From the NCBI GenBank assembly GCA_030428865.1, contig JAUIEK010000002.1, positions 1-64,000 on the forward strand: a DNA stretch of 64,000 nt, written 5' to 3'. A program made the position numbers and the translations under genes. Below, piece by piece: positions 17,158-25,774 of this stretch. A model generated the notes under the pieces. The model searched no databases. It saw only the letters and a list, made by a program, of their open reading frames with translations, and was not told where the DNA came from. Numbering within the stretch: position 1 is the stretch's first letter; every line of letters starts with the position of its first letter. Source of the stretch: Bacteroidia bacterium (GTDB taxonomy: Bacteria > Bacteroidota > Bacteroidia > Flavobacteriales > Flavobacteriaceae).

Positions 17158-18201
17158 TTATTTTTTAATGAGTTCTATTTCGAAAAGAGTATTCCAGTTT
17201 TTACCCGTAACAAATAAACGATTTGTAGATACATCGTAAGCTATTCCGTTTAAAACATCATCATCAGGATCTAGATTTTGAGTTTTCTCAACCTGATTTT
17301 TTAAAGAGGTCAAATCAGCAATTCCTTCTACAACTCCCGTTTTAGGATCAATAATGACAATTACATTTTGCTGCCACTTGTTTGCATAGAGTTTCCCATT
17401 AACTACTTCAAGTTCATTTAAATCGCCAACAGAACGTTTGTTGGTGTATACTTGAACGCTTCGTTTTTCTTTTCCTGTTTCAGGATCTAAAAACCAAATT
17501 TTATGAGTACCATCAGATTTTATTAGCTCTGATTGATTATGGGTTAATCCCCAACCTTCCTTACTTTTTTTGTAGTTAAACTCTTTCTCTAATTCAAATG
17601 TGTCTAGGGAGTAAACAAATCCTTTATTAGATTTCCAGGTTAAGAAGTATATTTTGCCATTAAAAATAGTCATTCCTTCGCCAAAATATCGCTCGTCTAG
17701 GTTTACTTTTTGTAAAACTTTACCTGATTTTAATTCTACTTTTCTTAAAGAAGACTGTCCATTTTTTCCTGTGGTTTCATATAAAAAACCGTTGTAATAT
17801 TCTAAGCCTTGTGTGTACGCACTCTCATCATGAGGATAACTATTTATGATTTTGTAATCATAAACTTCAGGTGGATTTTTAGCCAGCACTTCAAAAGAAG
17901 AGTTTACACGTTTACTTTTGTTTTCACCGTAATAAACCATTGCAGAGATAAGATGTTTGCCCACACCATAGTCATTTGTTTTTATTGAAGCTTGAAGATT
18001 CGTTGATGGTATTTCTTTTCCATTAACAAAAAAGATAGCTTTTTCTATGGGTTTATTATTTTTTTCTGATACGTTAATACCAAACTCTTCTGCTAATGTT
18101 GCTTTTTCTTTTGCGGCTATTTTAAATCGATGCGTAGCTTCGCAAGAGACTAACAAAATGATAGTGAGCGATAAAAGAAAAAAAGACTTAATTATTTTCA
18201 T
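17158..18201 (-). CDS. glutaminyl-peptide cyclotransferase lipoprotein
   Basis: 347 residues. A lipobox (LLVSC) is followed by a short Ig-like region and then the beta-propeller glutamine cyclotransferase domain of the plant/bacterial type (NSYPHDESAYTQGLEYYNG, YFGEGMTIFNGKIY, LNELEVVNGKLYANKW, DDVLNGIAYD). The enzyme turns N-terminal Gln into pyroglutamate. As an envelope lipoprotein it can reach exported proteins, and the signal-peptidase-I substrates in this window have Gln at the predicted mature N-terminus. It is probably the first gene of a two-gene unit with the beta-helix lipoprotein. Confidence 0.88.
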   Translation of the reverse strand: MKIIKSFFLLSLTIILLVSCEATHRFKIAAKEKATLAEEFGINVSEKNNKPIEKAIFFVNGKEIPSTNLQASIKTNDYGVGKHLISAMVYYGENKSKRVNSSFEVLAKNPPEVYDYKIINSYPHDESAYTQGLEYYNGFLYETTGKNGQSSLRKVELKSGKVLQKVNLDERYFGEGMTIFNGKIYFLTWKSNKGFVYSLDTFELEKEFNYKKSKEGWGLTHNQSELIKSDGTHKIWFLDPETGKEKRSVQVYTNKRSVGDLNELEVVNGKLYANKWQQNVIVIIDPKTGVVEGIADLTSLKNQVEKTQNLDPDDDVLNGIAYDVSTNRLFVTGKNWNTLFEIELIKK

Positions 18202-18239
18202 GTAGATAGATTTTATACAAATAAAACAAATTATATAAT

Positions 18240-18268
18240 TTGAAAATTGAAAAAAAGGGTTAAATTTG
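18240..18268 (+). promoter_or_regulatory. promoter of ribosomal protein L31 gene
   Basis: TTG at 18240-18242, an 18-bp spacer and TAAATTTG at 18261-18268 match the Bacteroidota consensus TTG-N17-19-TAnnTTTG. Transcription should start near 18275, leaving a leader of about 95 nt before rpmE. Confidence 0.7.
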
Positions 18269-18277
18269 CAACCTCAA

Positions 18278-18329
18278 AAAGTTAACTCAGGCTTTTTGAT
18301 GGTCTCTAAGAGAAAGCTTTACCAACTTT
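18278..18329 (+). promoter_or_regulatory. structured mRNA leader of the L31 gene
   Basis: The leader can fold by pairing AAAGTT (18278-18283) with AACTTT (18324-18329), GGT (18301-18303) with ACC (18321-18323), and CTC with GAG at the tip (18304-18312), leaving a bulge on the 5' side. Ribosomal protein genes often have such leaders for autogenous control; that use is inference here. Confidence 0.35.
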
Positions 18330-18370
18330 ATCTTAGTAATAAGTAACAAAAGTATTTAAAAGTAAGAGAA

Positions 18371-18622
18371 ATGAAAAAAGGAATTCATCCAGAAAATTAC
18401 AGAATGGTAGCATTTAAAGATATGTCTAACGGAGATGTGTTTTTAACCCGTTCTACAGCAAATACAAAAGAGACTTTAGATGTTGATGGTGTTGAGTATC
18501 CTTTAGTAAAGCTAGAGATATCTAGAACTTCACACCCTTTTTACACTGGTAAGTCTAAACTTGTAGATACAGCAGGACGTATTGATAAGTTTAAGAACAA
18601 ATACGCTAAATTCAAAAAGTAA
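18371..18622 (+). CDS. rpmE2: 50S ribosomal protein L31 type B
   Basis: 83 residues starting [10 protein letters not shown]. It lacks the CxxC zinc pairs of type A L31 and has the longer type B form ([21 protein letters not shown]). It is part of the large ribosomal subunit, near the central protuberance. The gene stands alone with its own promoter and a strong terminator. Confidence 0.95.
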   Translation: MKKGIHPENYRMVAFKDMSNGDVFLTRSTANTKETLDVDGVEYPLVKLEISRTSHPFYTGKSKLVDTAGRIDKFKNKYAKFKK

Positions 18623-18647
18623 TTTAGAATTGATTGATATAAAAAAA

Positions 18648-18672
18648 GCCTCGACATTGTCGAGGCTTTTTT
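18648..18672. terminator. bidirectional rho-independent terminator
   Basis: A perfect 8-bp stem (GCCTCGAC / GTCGAGGC, 3-nt loop) is flanked by A-runs on the left and T-runs on the right. It can stop both the L31 transcript (plus) and the gcvP transcript (minus), which converge here. Confidence 0.9.
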
Positions 18673-18687
18673 GATTTATATACTTAC

Positions 18688-21537
18688 TTACACTTCCATA
18701 TAATCTTCAATAGGATTGCAAGAACAGATTAAATTTCTGTCTCCAAAAGCTTCGTCCACACGTCTTACGGTTGGCCAAAACTTGTTTTCAGAAACATAAT
18801 TTAAAGGAAATGCAGCTTCTTGTCTAGAATAAGGAAAATCCCATTCATCTGCTGTAATCATAGCCATTGTGTGTGGTGCATTTTTTAATACGTTATTTGG
18901 GTCTTCTTTTTTTGCAAAAGCAATTTCTTTTCTGATAGAAATCATTGCATCACAAAAACGATCTAATTCTGCTTTATTTTCAGATTCTGTTGGTTCAATC
19001 ATCATTGTTCCAGCAACAGGGAATGAAACTGTAGGAGCATGAAACCCATAATCCATTAATCGTTTGGCAATATCTACTACTTCGATGCCTTGCTCTTTAA
19101 ACTCTCTGCAGTCAATAATCATTTCGTGAGCAGCTCTGCCCATTTCTCCAGTATAAAGCGTGTTATAATGACCTTTCAGCCGCTCTTTTATATAATTTGC
19201 ATTAAGAATGGAAATTTCAGTAGATTTTTTCAATCCTTCTGCTCCTAACATTTTTATATATCCGTAAGAAATAAGACAAGCTAACGCACTACCCCAAGGA
19301 GCTGCAGAAATAGCAGAAATAGCATTATCTCCTCCTGTTGCAATTACTGGGTTTGATGGTAAAAAAGGAACTAGTTGTGGAGCAACACAGATAGGACCAA
19401 CTCCTGGTCCACCACCACCATGAGGAATAGCAAACGTTTTGTGTAGGTTTAGATGGCAAACATCAGCACCAATCGTAGCAGGATTGGTTAATCCAACTTG
19501 TGCATTCATGTTTGCGCCATCCATATAAACTTGTCCGCCATTATCATGAATAATCTGTGTGATTTCTCTAATGGCACTTTCATATACTCCATGAGTAGAA
19601 GGATATGTCACCATTAATGCCGCTAAATTTTCTTTGTGTTCAATTGCTTTTGCACGTAAATCTTCTACATCAATATTCCCGTTTTCTGCAGTTTTTGTAA
19701 CTACAACTTTCATTCCTGCCATTACAGCAGAAGCTGGATTAGTACCATGAGCAGAAGCAGGAATTAAACAAATATTTCTGTGATGATCTCCATTGTTTTG
19801 GTGATATGCTCTAATTGTCATTAAACCAGCAAATTCTCCTTGCGCTCCAGAGTTGGGTTGCAATGACGTTCCTGCAAAACCTGTGATTTTATTAAGCTGT
19901 TCTTCTAACTTTTTCAAAACTTCTTGGTAACCTTGTGCTTGCTCTAGAGGAACAAATGGATGAATATTACCCCAATTAGTTAAACTCAATGGTAGCATTT
20001 CAGAAGCGGCATTTAGCTTCATGGTACAAGATCCAAGAGAAATCATAGAATGATTTAATGCTAAATCTTTTCGTTCCAATCGTTTTATATAACGCATCAT
20101 CTCTGTTTCTGAATGATATGTGTTAAAAACCTCATGATCTAGAAAAGATGTATCTCTTTTTATTGAATTGGGAATTAAATTTACTTCAGATAACTTAGTA
20201 ACTTCAGAAAAAGACAAATTAAATGCTTCAGAAAAGACAGTAAGAATGTTATTTATCTCTTTTAGTCCAACTGCCTCATTTAAAGAGATAGAAACTAAAG
20301 TATCATTAATGTAATTAAAATTGATTTTATGTTTCTCTGCAACAGGTTTTAGCGTTTTAGTGTCTGCTTCAATCTGTATGGTATCAAAATAATGAGAGTT
20401 GATTTGCTTAAAACCTAAATCACTTAAAGCTTTTGCCAGTGTAGTTGCGCTATTGTGCACTTTATTAGCAATGAAAGTCAATCCTTCTTTTCCATGATAT
20501 ACAGCATACATTCCTGCCATAACAGCCAATAAAACTTGCGCAGTACAGATGTTAGAGGTTGCTTTTTCGCGTTTTATATGTTGTTCTCTGGTTTGTAGAG
20601 CCATGCGAAGAGCACGATTTCCATCACGATCTTTAGTAACTCCAATAATCCTACCAGGAATACTTCTTTTGTATTTTTCTTTCGTTGCAAAATATCCTGC
20701 GTGTGGACCTCCATACCCTAAAGGAATTCCGAAACGTTGCGTAGTTCCTACAACAACATCAGCTCCAAATTCTGCAGGGGCTTTTAATTTTACTAAAGAC
20801 AAAATATCAGCAGCTACTGCAACTTTTATTTCATTTTTATTAGCTTTTGCTACAAACTCCGCATAATCATAAACTTGCCCATGTTTTCCAGGGTATTGAA
20901 CAATTGCGCCAAAAAAATCAGATGAAAAATCAAATTCTTGATGATTTCCTATAACTAATTCAATTCCTATTGGAATTGCTCTAGTTTGTAATACAGATAG
21001 AGTTTGTGGTAAAATTTCTTCTGAAACAAAAAACTTATTTACATTATTTTTTTTCTGGTCTCGTTCTCTAACATCAAACAACAAGGCCATTGCCTCAGCT
21101 GCTGCAGTAGATTCATCTAGCAAAGAAGCATTTGCTAGTTCCATTCCTGTTAAATCACAAACCATGGTTTGAAAATTTAATAAGGCTTCTAATCTACCTT
21201 GAGCAATCTCTGCTTGATACGGCGTGTAAGCAGTATACCAACCTGGGTTTTCTAAGATGTTTCGTTTGATTACACTTGGTAAAATAGCTTCATGATATCC
21301 CAGACCAATGTAGGTTTTAAATACGCTATTTTTTTTAGAGAGTTCTTCAATATGATTAAGATATTCATATTCGCTCATAGGAGCATCTAAGTTTAAAGAT
21401 TTCTTTAAACGAATATCATCAGGAATTGTCTCAAAAATTAACTGGTCTAAATTCTGTAATCCAATGGTTTGTAACATTTCGTTTTGTTCCTGTTCACTAG
21501 GTCCAATATGTCTTCTTTGAAACGAATTTGTGTTCAT
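18688..21537 (-). CDS. gcvP: glycine dehydrogenase (decarboxylating), P-protein
   Basis: 949 residues, the full length of a single-chain P-protein in which the two ancestral halves are fused. It decarboxylates glycine using PLP and passes the aminomethyl group to the lipoyl H-protein. The PLP lysine is in LNLHKTFAIPHGGGGPGVGP (about 697); HNSATTLAKAL and the N-terminal RRHIGPSE are typical. The T and H protein genes are not in this window. It is a single gene with its own terminator. Confidence 0.95.
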   Translation of the reverse strand: MNTNSFQRRHIGPSEQEQNEMLQTIGLQNLDQLIFETIPDDIRLKKSLNLDAPMSEYEYLNHIEELSKKNSVFKTYIGLGYHEAILPSVIKRNILENPGWYTAYTPYQAEIAQGRLEALLNFQTMVCDLTGMELANASLLDESTAAAEAMALLFDVRERDQKKNNVNKFFVSEEILPQTLSVLQTRAIPIGIELVIGNHQEFDFSSDFFGAIVQYPGKHGQVYDYAEFVAKANKNEIKVAVAADILSLVKLKAPAEFGADVVVGTTQRFGIPLGYGGPHAGYFATKEKYKRSIPGRIIGVTKDRDGNRALRMALQTREQHIKREKATSNICTAQVLLAVMAGMYAVYHGKEGLTFIANKVHNSATTLAKALSDLGFKQINSHYFDTIQIEADTKTLKPVAEKHKINFNYINDTLVSISLNEAVGLKEINNILTVFSEAFNLSFSEVTKLSEVNLIPNSIKRDTSFLDHEVFNTYHSETEMMRYIKRLERKDLALNHSMISLGSCTMKLNAASEMLPLSLTNWGNIHPFVPLEQAQGYQEVLKKLEEQLNKITGFAGTSLQPNSGAQGEFAGLMTIRAYHQNNGDHHRNICLIPASAHGTNPASAVMAGMKVVVTKTAENGNIDVEDLRAKAIEHKENLAALMVTYPSTHGVYESAIREITQIIHDNGGQVYMDGANMNAQVGLTNPATIGADVCHLNLHKTFAIPHGGGGPGVGPICVAPQLVPFLPSNPVIATGGDNAISAISAAPWGSALACLISYGYIKMLGAEGLKKSTEISILNANYIKERLKGHYNTLYTGEMGRAAHEMIIDCREFKEQGIEVVDIAKRLMDYGFHAPTVSFPVAGTMMIEPTESENKAELDRFCDAMISIRKEIAFAKKEDPNNVLKNAPHTMAMITADEWDFPYSRQEAAFPLNYVSENKFWPTVRRVDEAFGDRNLICSCNPIEDYMEV

Positions 21538-21652
21538 TTAAAAAGGGTGTTTAAAATCGGGTATCAAAAATAACGAAAAAAGCTGCATGATTTACGGAAT
21601 AAAAACGGAAAATGAATAAGTTCAAAAAGCTAAAAAGTTTGGCTATTTTTGT

Positions 21653-22471
21653 GTGGTGCAAGTATTTAAAAGTTTATTTCGATTTTATATTCATGCTAGT
21701 ATTCATGTAGCATTGGCAGTAATTTCCTTAGTTAAAATTACTGAGTTATACTTTTTGCTTACTAGTAATCCTTACTTAGAATGGTTTATATTTTTTAGTA
21801 CTGTATCGGGCTATAATTTTGTGAAGTATTTTCAGGTAGCTAAATGGCAGCATAGAGGTTTGCCAAGAAGTATAAAAACAATACAAATTTTTTCTTTTAT
21901 CTGTTTTTTAGGAATGTGCTTTTTTGGATATCACCTAAAGATTAATGCATTACTACTGTTCATTCCTTTTGCAGTTTTAACATTTTTCTATTCTATTCCT
22001 TTTTTATTAAAATCGACAAAAAGTTTGCGTACAGTTAGTTTTTTAAAAGTTCTTATTGTGTCAGTTGTTTGGTCTGGTGTTACAAGTTTAATTCCTCTAT
22101 TTATCAATTTTGATGATATGTTGCCTGCACATATATATCATTTTACACAAAGAGTACTATTCATTATTGTTTTGATGATTCCTTTTGAAATTCGTGATCT
22201 TCCCTACGACAAAGGTTCGTTAAAAACACTACCACAAGTTTTCGGAATAGAACAAACTAAGAAAATTGGTTTTGTTTTGTTACTTTTCTGTGTTGTACTT
22301 GAATTTTTCATTACACAAAACTATTTACAGAGAAATGTGTTTTTGGGAGTTTTTATTGTAACGCTTTTCTTTTTGATGAGATCATCAGAAAAACAAAAAG
22401 CATTTTATAGTTCATTTTGGGTAGAATCGATTCCCATTTTTTGGTATTGTGCGCTTTTGATAATTTCTTAA
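21653..22471 (+). CDS. UbiA-superfamily-like membrane protein
   Basis: 272 residues with about eight hydrophobic segments. The second Asp-rich motif of UbiA prenyltransferases is recognisable (EIRDLPYDKGSLKTLPQVFG), but at the place of the first motif (NDxxDxxxD) the protein has GYNFVKYFQVAKW, which lacks the aspartates that bind Mg-diphosphate. It may therefore have lost prenyl transfer or use a different chemistry. No in-frame ATG lies near the N-terminus: the start must be GTG at 21653 or 21656. It is read towards the serine-synthesis fusion gene, 67 bp away. Confidence 0.65.
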   Translation: MVQVFKSLFRFYIHASIHVALAVISLVKITELYFLLTSNPYLEWFIFFSTVSGYNFVKYFQVAKWQHRGLPRSIKTIQIFSFICFLGMCFFGYHLKINALLLFIPFAVLTFFYSIPFLLKSTKSLRTVSFLKVLIVSVVWSGVTSLIPLFINFDDMLPAHIYHFTQRVLFIIVLMIPFEIRDLPYDKGSLKTLPQVFGIEQTKKIGFVLLLFCVVLEFFITQNYLQRNVFLGVFIVTLFFLMRSSEKQKAFYSSFWVESIPIFWYCALLIIS

Positions 22472-22538
22472 AACATAAACTAAGAAGTTCTCGTTTTACT
22501 TTGTACATTGCCCTTAATTCTCAATTAGATTTTATACG

Positions 22539-24431
22539 ATGATTCCCGTAAAAAGAAATTATGTTTTTGACTTTGATAGTACGCTTACAAGAGTAGAAGC
22601 GTTAGATGTTTTAGCAGAAATAACACTAGCAAGTAATCCTAAAAAAGAAGAAATTGTACAAGAAATAATCGAGATTACAAATCTTGGTATTGATGGAGAA
22701 ATATCGTTTACAGAATCTTTGGAAAGGCGGATTAAGTTGCTAGAAGCAAAGAAGTCTGATTTACCATTTTTAATAGATAAATTAAAGCAGAAAGTATCGA
22801 AGTCTATCGAAGATAATAAGAATTTTTTTGAGGAATTTTCGGATGATATTTATGTGATTTCTTGTGGGTTTAAGGAGTTTATAGATGAGATTGTAAAAGA
22901 TTACAACATACCATCTTCTCGTGTTTATGCAAATACATTTGAATATGATAAACACGATCGAATCATTGGTTTTGATACTAAGAATGTCTTGTCTTCTCAT
23001 AATGGAAAAATTGCTTGTTTAAAACAACTTGATTTAGAAGGAGAAGTTCAAGTTATTGGAGATGGTTACAGTGATTATGTAACAAAAGAAGCAGGTGTTG
23101 CAGATAAGTTTTTTGCATATACAGAGAATGTAAAAAGAGAAAAAGCGGTTTCAAAAGCAGATCATGTTACTCCAAACTTAGATGAGTTTTTGTACGTGAA
23201 TAAATTACCACGTAATATTTCGTATCCTAAAAATCGAATCAAAATTTTATTGCTCGAGAATGTACATCCAAATGCATTTAAAAAGTTTTCTAAAGATGGA
23301 TTTACAGTAGAAACTGTATCAACAAGTCTATCCGAAGATGAGTTGATAGACAAATTACAAGGAGTACACGTTTTAGGAATTCGATCAAAAACTCAGGTTA
23401 CGAGAAAAGTTATCCAATCAGCAAAAAAACTAATGACAATTGGAGCATTTTGTATAGGAACCAAGCAAATAGATTTAGATGCTTGTAAGGAAAATGGAAT
23501 CGTAGTTTTTAATGCTCCATATAGTAATACACGATCAGTTGTAGAGCTAGCTATGGGAGAAATTATTATGTTGTTAAGAAGTGTTTTTCAAAGAAGTACA
23601 GAAATGCACAAAGGTTTTTGGAATAAAACTGCAAAAGGAGCGCGTGAGGTTCGTGGTAAAAAACTAGGAATCATAGGTTATGGTAATATAGGAAAGCAAA
23701 TGTCTATACTGGCAGAAGCAATGGGAATGGATGTGTACTATTACGACATAGAAGATAAATTAGCTTTAGGGAATACTACCCGAATTCATAAATTAGAAGA
23801 CTTGTTATCTATTTGTGATGTTGTTACGCTTCATATGGATGATAATCCTGCAAATAAAAACTTCATTTCAAAGAAAGAATTAGACTTGTGCAAAGATGGG
23901 GCTTTGCTAGTAAACTTATCCAGAGGTTTTGTGGTTGATATTCAGGCATTAAAAGAAGCGCTGCAATCAGGTAAACTAGCTGGAGCAGCTGTAGACGTTT
24001 ATCCGAAAGAACCAAAATCAAATGGTGATTTTTATACAGAATTACAAGGACTAGATAATGTGATTTTGACGCCACATATTGGTGGAAGTACAGAAGAAGC
24101 GCAGGTAGATATTGCCGATTTTGTTCCTGGAAAAATCATGGGATATATCAATTCAGGAAATACGGTAGATGCTGTCAATTTTCCTAATATTAGATTACCT
24201 CGTCAAACCAATGCACATCGGTTTTTACACATTCATAAAAATATGCCAGGAATAATGGCAAAAATAAACGGTGTATTAGCTGATTTTAAATTAAACATCA
24301 CAGGACAATATTTATCTACCGATCCTAAAGTAGGATATGTAATTACAGATGTAGATAAAGAATATAACAAGCAAGTAATAAAAGCACTTAAAAAAATAGA
24401 GGGAACAATTAAGTTTCGGGTACTATATTAA
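22539..24431 (+). CDS. serA: phosphoserine phosphatase-phosphoglycerate dehydrogenase fusion
   Basis: 630 residues. Residues of about 1-205 form an HAD-type phosphatase like SerB: DFDSTLT (Asp nucleophile), SCGFKEF, and GDGYSDY. A short linker leads to a complete D-3-phosphoglycerate dehydrogenase (about 235-545): GIRSKTQV, FNAPYSNTRSVVELAMGE, the NAD loop GIIGYGNIGKQM, NLSRGFVVD, and the catalytic His in LTPHIGGSTEEAQ. A C-terminal ACT domain (about 555-630, HIHKNMPGIMAKIN) may sense serine. One chain would then catalyse the first and last steps of serine synthesis; the aminotransferase SerC is not in the window. There is no stop or frameshift at the joint, so the fusion is real in this sequence. 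Confidence 0.88.
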   Translation: MIPVKRNYVFDFDSTLTRVEALDVLAEITLASNPKKEEIVQEIIEITNLGIDGEISFTESLERRIKLLEAKKSDLPFLIDKLKQKVSKSIEDNKNFFEEFSDDIYVISCGFKEFIDEIVKDYNIPSSRVYANTFEYDKHDRIIGFDTKNVLSSHNGKIACLKQLDLEGEVQVIGDGYSDYVTKEAGVADKFFAYTENVKREKAVSKADHVTPNLDEFLYVNKLPRNISYPKNRIKILLLENVHPNAFKKFSKDGFTVETVSTSLSEDELIDKLQGVHVLGIRSKTQVTRKVIQSAKKLMTIGAFCIGTKQIDLDACKENGIVVFNAPYSNTRSVVELAMGEIIMLLRSVFQRSTEMHKGFWNKTAKGAREVRGKKLGIIGYGNIGKQMSILAEAMGMDVYYYDIEDKLALGNTTRIHKLEDLLSICDVVTLHMDDNPANKNFISKKELDLCKDGALLVNLSRGFVVDIQALKEALQSGKLAGAAVDVYPKEPKSNGDFYTELQGLDNVILTPHIGGSTEEAQVDIADFVPGKIMGYINSGNTVDAVNFPNIRLPRQTNAHRFLHIHKNMPGIMAKINGVLADFKLNITGQYLSTDPKVGYVITDVDKEYNKQVIKALKKIEGTIKFRVLY

Positions 24432-24475
24432 TAGATTGATTTATCAAAAGCCACTTAAAAATTCTTTTCTAGAAG

Positions 24476-24507
24476 AGATTGTTCTATATTTGAGAACAAT
24501 CTTTTTG
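24476..24507 (+). promoter_or_regulatory. inverted repeat over the kyn operon promoter / serA terminator
   Basis: Perfect 10-bp arms AGATTGTTCT (24476-24485) and AGAACAATCT (24493-24502) flank a 7-nt spacer, followed by a short T run. TATATTTG (24485-24492), a perfect TAnnTTTG box, lies exactly between the arms and 19 bp before the kynU start. The element can be a terminator for the upstream gene, an operator over the kyn promoter, or both. Confidence 0.65.
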
Positions 24508-24511
24508 TTTA

Positions 24512-25774
24512 ATGGAATACCAAAATTCACTTGACTTTGCAAAACAGTTAGATAAAGAAGATTCCCTTGCTAATTTTCGGCAAAAATTTCATATTCCAAA
24601 AGATGATAACGGAAATGAATGGTTATATTTTACAGGGAATTCTCTAGGCTTACAACCTAAAATTACACAACAATACATACAACAAGAATTAGATGATTGG
24701 GCTAAGTATGGAGTAGAAGGTCATTTTATGGCAAAAAACCCCTGGATGCCGTATCATGAATTTTTAACAGAACCAATGGCTCGGATTGTAGGAGCAAAAC
24801 CAATAGAAGTAGTAGTTATGAATACGCTTACTACTAACTTGCATTTATTGATGACTTCTTTTTATCAGCCTACAAAAACCAAATACAAAATTGTTATTGA
24901 AAGTGATGCTTTTCCTTCAGATCGATATGCGGTTCAATCTCAATTAGCAATTCATGGATTTGATGCCAACGAAGGATTGATTGAATGGAAACCTAGAGAA
25001 GGAGAGGAGTTGTTGCAAATAGAAGATTTAGAACAAATTTTAAATGACCAAGGAGATGAAATAGCTTTGCTACTAATTGGTGGAGTAAACTATTATACAG
25101 GTCAGTATTTAGATCTAAAAAAAATAGCAGAACTAGCACATGCAAAACAATGTTTTGTTGGAATTGATTTAGCTCACGGAGCGGGAAATATTCAGCCAAA
25201 TTTACATGAATCGGGAGTTGATTTTGCAGCTTGGTGTACTTATAAATATTTAAATTCAGGTCCAGGAAGTTTATCAGGAATATTTGTGCATGAAAAGCAT
25301 GCTTATAATAAAGAATTGCCTCGTTTTGCAGGTTGGTGGAATCATAATAAAGAAACGCGATTTAATATGAGACAGCCTTTTAACGTTATGCCAGGAGCAG
25401 AAGGTTGGCAATTGAGTAATCCACCTATTTTATCGATGGCAGCAATTCGAGCTTCTCTAACAATTTTTGATGGAGTAGGAATGAATGCGCTAAGAAAAAA
25501 ATCATTGTTGCTTACAGGTTATTTTGAATATTTGTTACAGCAAATAGATTCGGAAAATATCAAGATAATTACTCCTAAAAACCCAGAAGAAAGAGGTTGT
25601 CAACTATCTATTCAGGTAAAAAATGCAGATAAAAAATTGCATCAAAAACTAACTGAAAAAAATGTAATTACTGATTGGCGAGAACCTGATGTAATTCGTT
25701 GTGCACCGGTTCCTTTATATAATTCTTTTGAGGATGTTTTTAACATGGTAACAATTTTAAAAACTCTTATCTAA
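24512..25774 (+). CDS. kynU: kynureninase
   Basis: 420 residues of a PLP enzyme of the aminotransferase class V fold. The PLP lysine is in WCTYKYLNSGPGS (about 245), with LIGGVNYYTGQYLD and IDLAHGAGN in front of it. It cleaves kynurenine or 3-hydroxykynurenine to anthranilate or 3-hydroxyanthranilate plus alanine; next to kmo the hydroxylated substrate is likely. It is the first gene of the kynurenine operon, with a very short leader (about 12-15 nt) behind the palindromic promoter. kmo starts directly after its stop codon. Confidence 0.93.
   Translation: MEYQNSLDFAKQLDKEDSLANFRQKFHIPKDDNGNEWLYFTGNSLGLQPKITQQYIQQELDDWAKYGVEGHFMAKNPWMPYHEFLTEPMARIVGAKPIEVVVMNTLTTNLHLLMTSFYQPTKTKYKIVIESDAFPSDRYAVQSQLAIHGFDANEGLIEWKPREGEELLQIEDLEQILNDQGDEIALLLIGGVNYYTGQYLDLKKIAELAHAKQCFVGIDLAHGAGNIQPNLHESGVDFAAWCTYKYLNSGPGSLSGIFVHEKHAYNKELPRFAGWWNHNKETRFNMRQPFNVMPGAEGWQLSNPPILSMAAIRASLTIFDGVGMNALRKKSLLLTGYFEYLLQQIDSENIKIITPKNPEERGCQLSIQVKNADKKLHQKLTEKNVITDWREPDVIRCAPVPLYNSFEDVFNMVTILKTLI

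Noticed and set aside
21644-21651. TATTTTTG as a -7 promoter box for the UbiA-like gene
   Set aside because: It ends one base before the first possible GTG start, so transcription would begin after that codon. Either the gene is read from further upstream or the match is chance.
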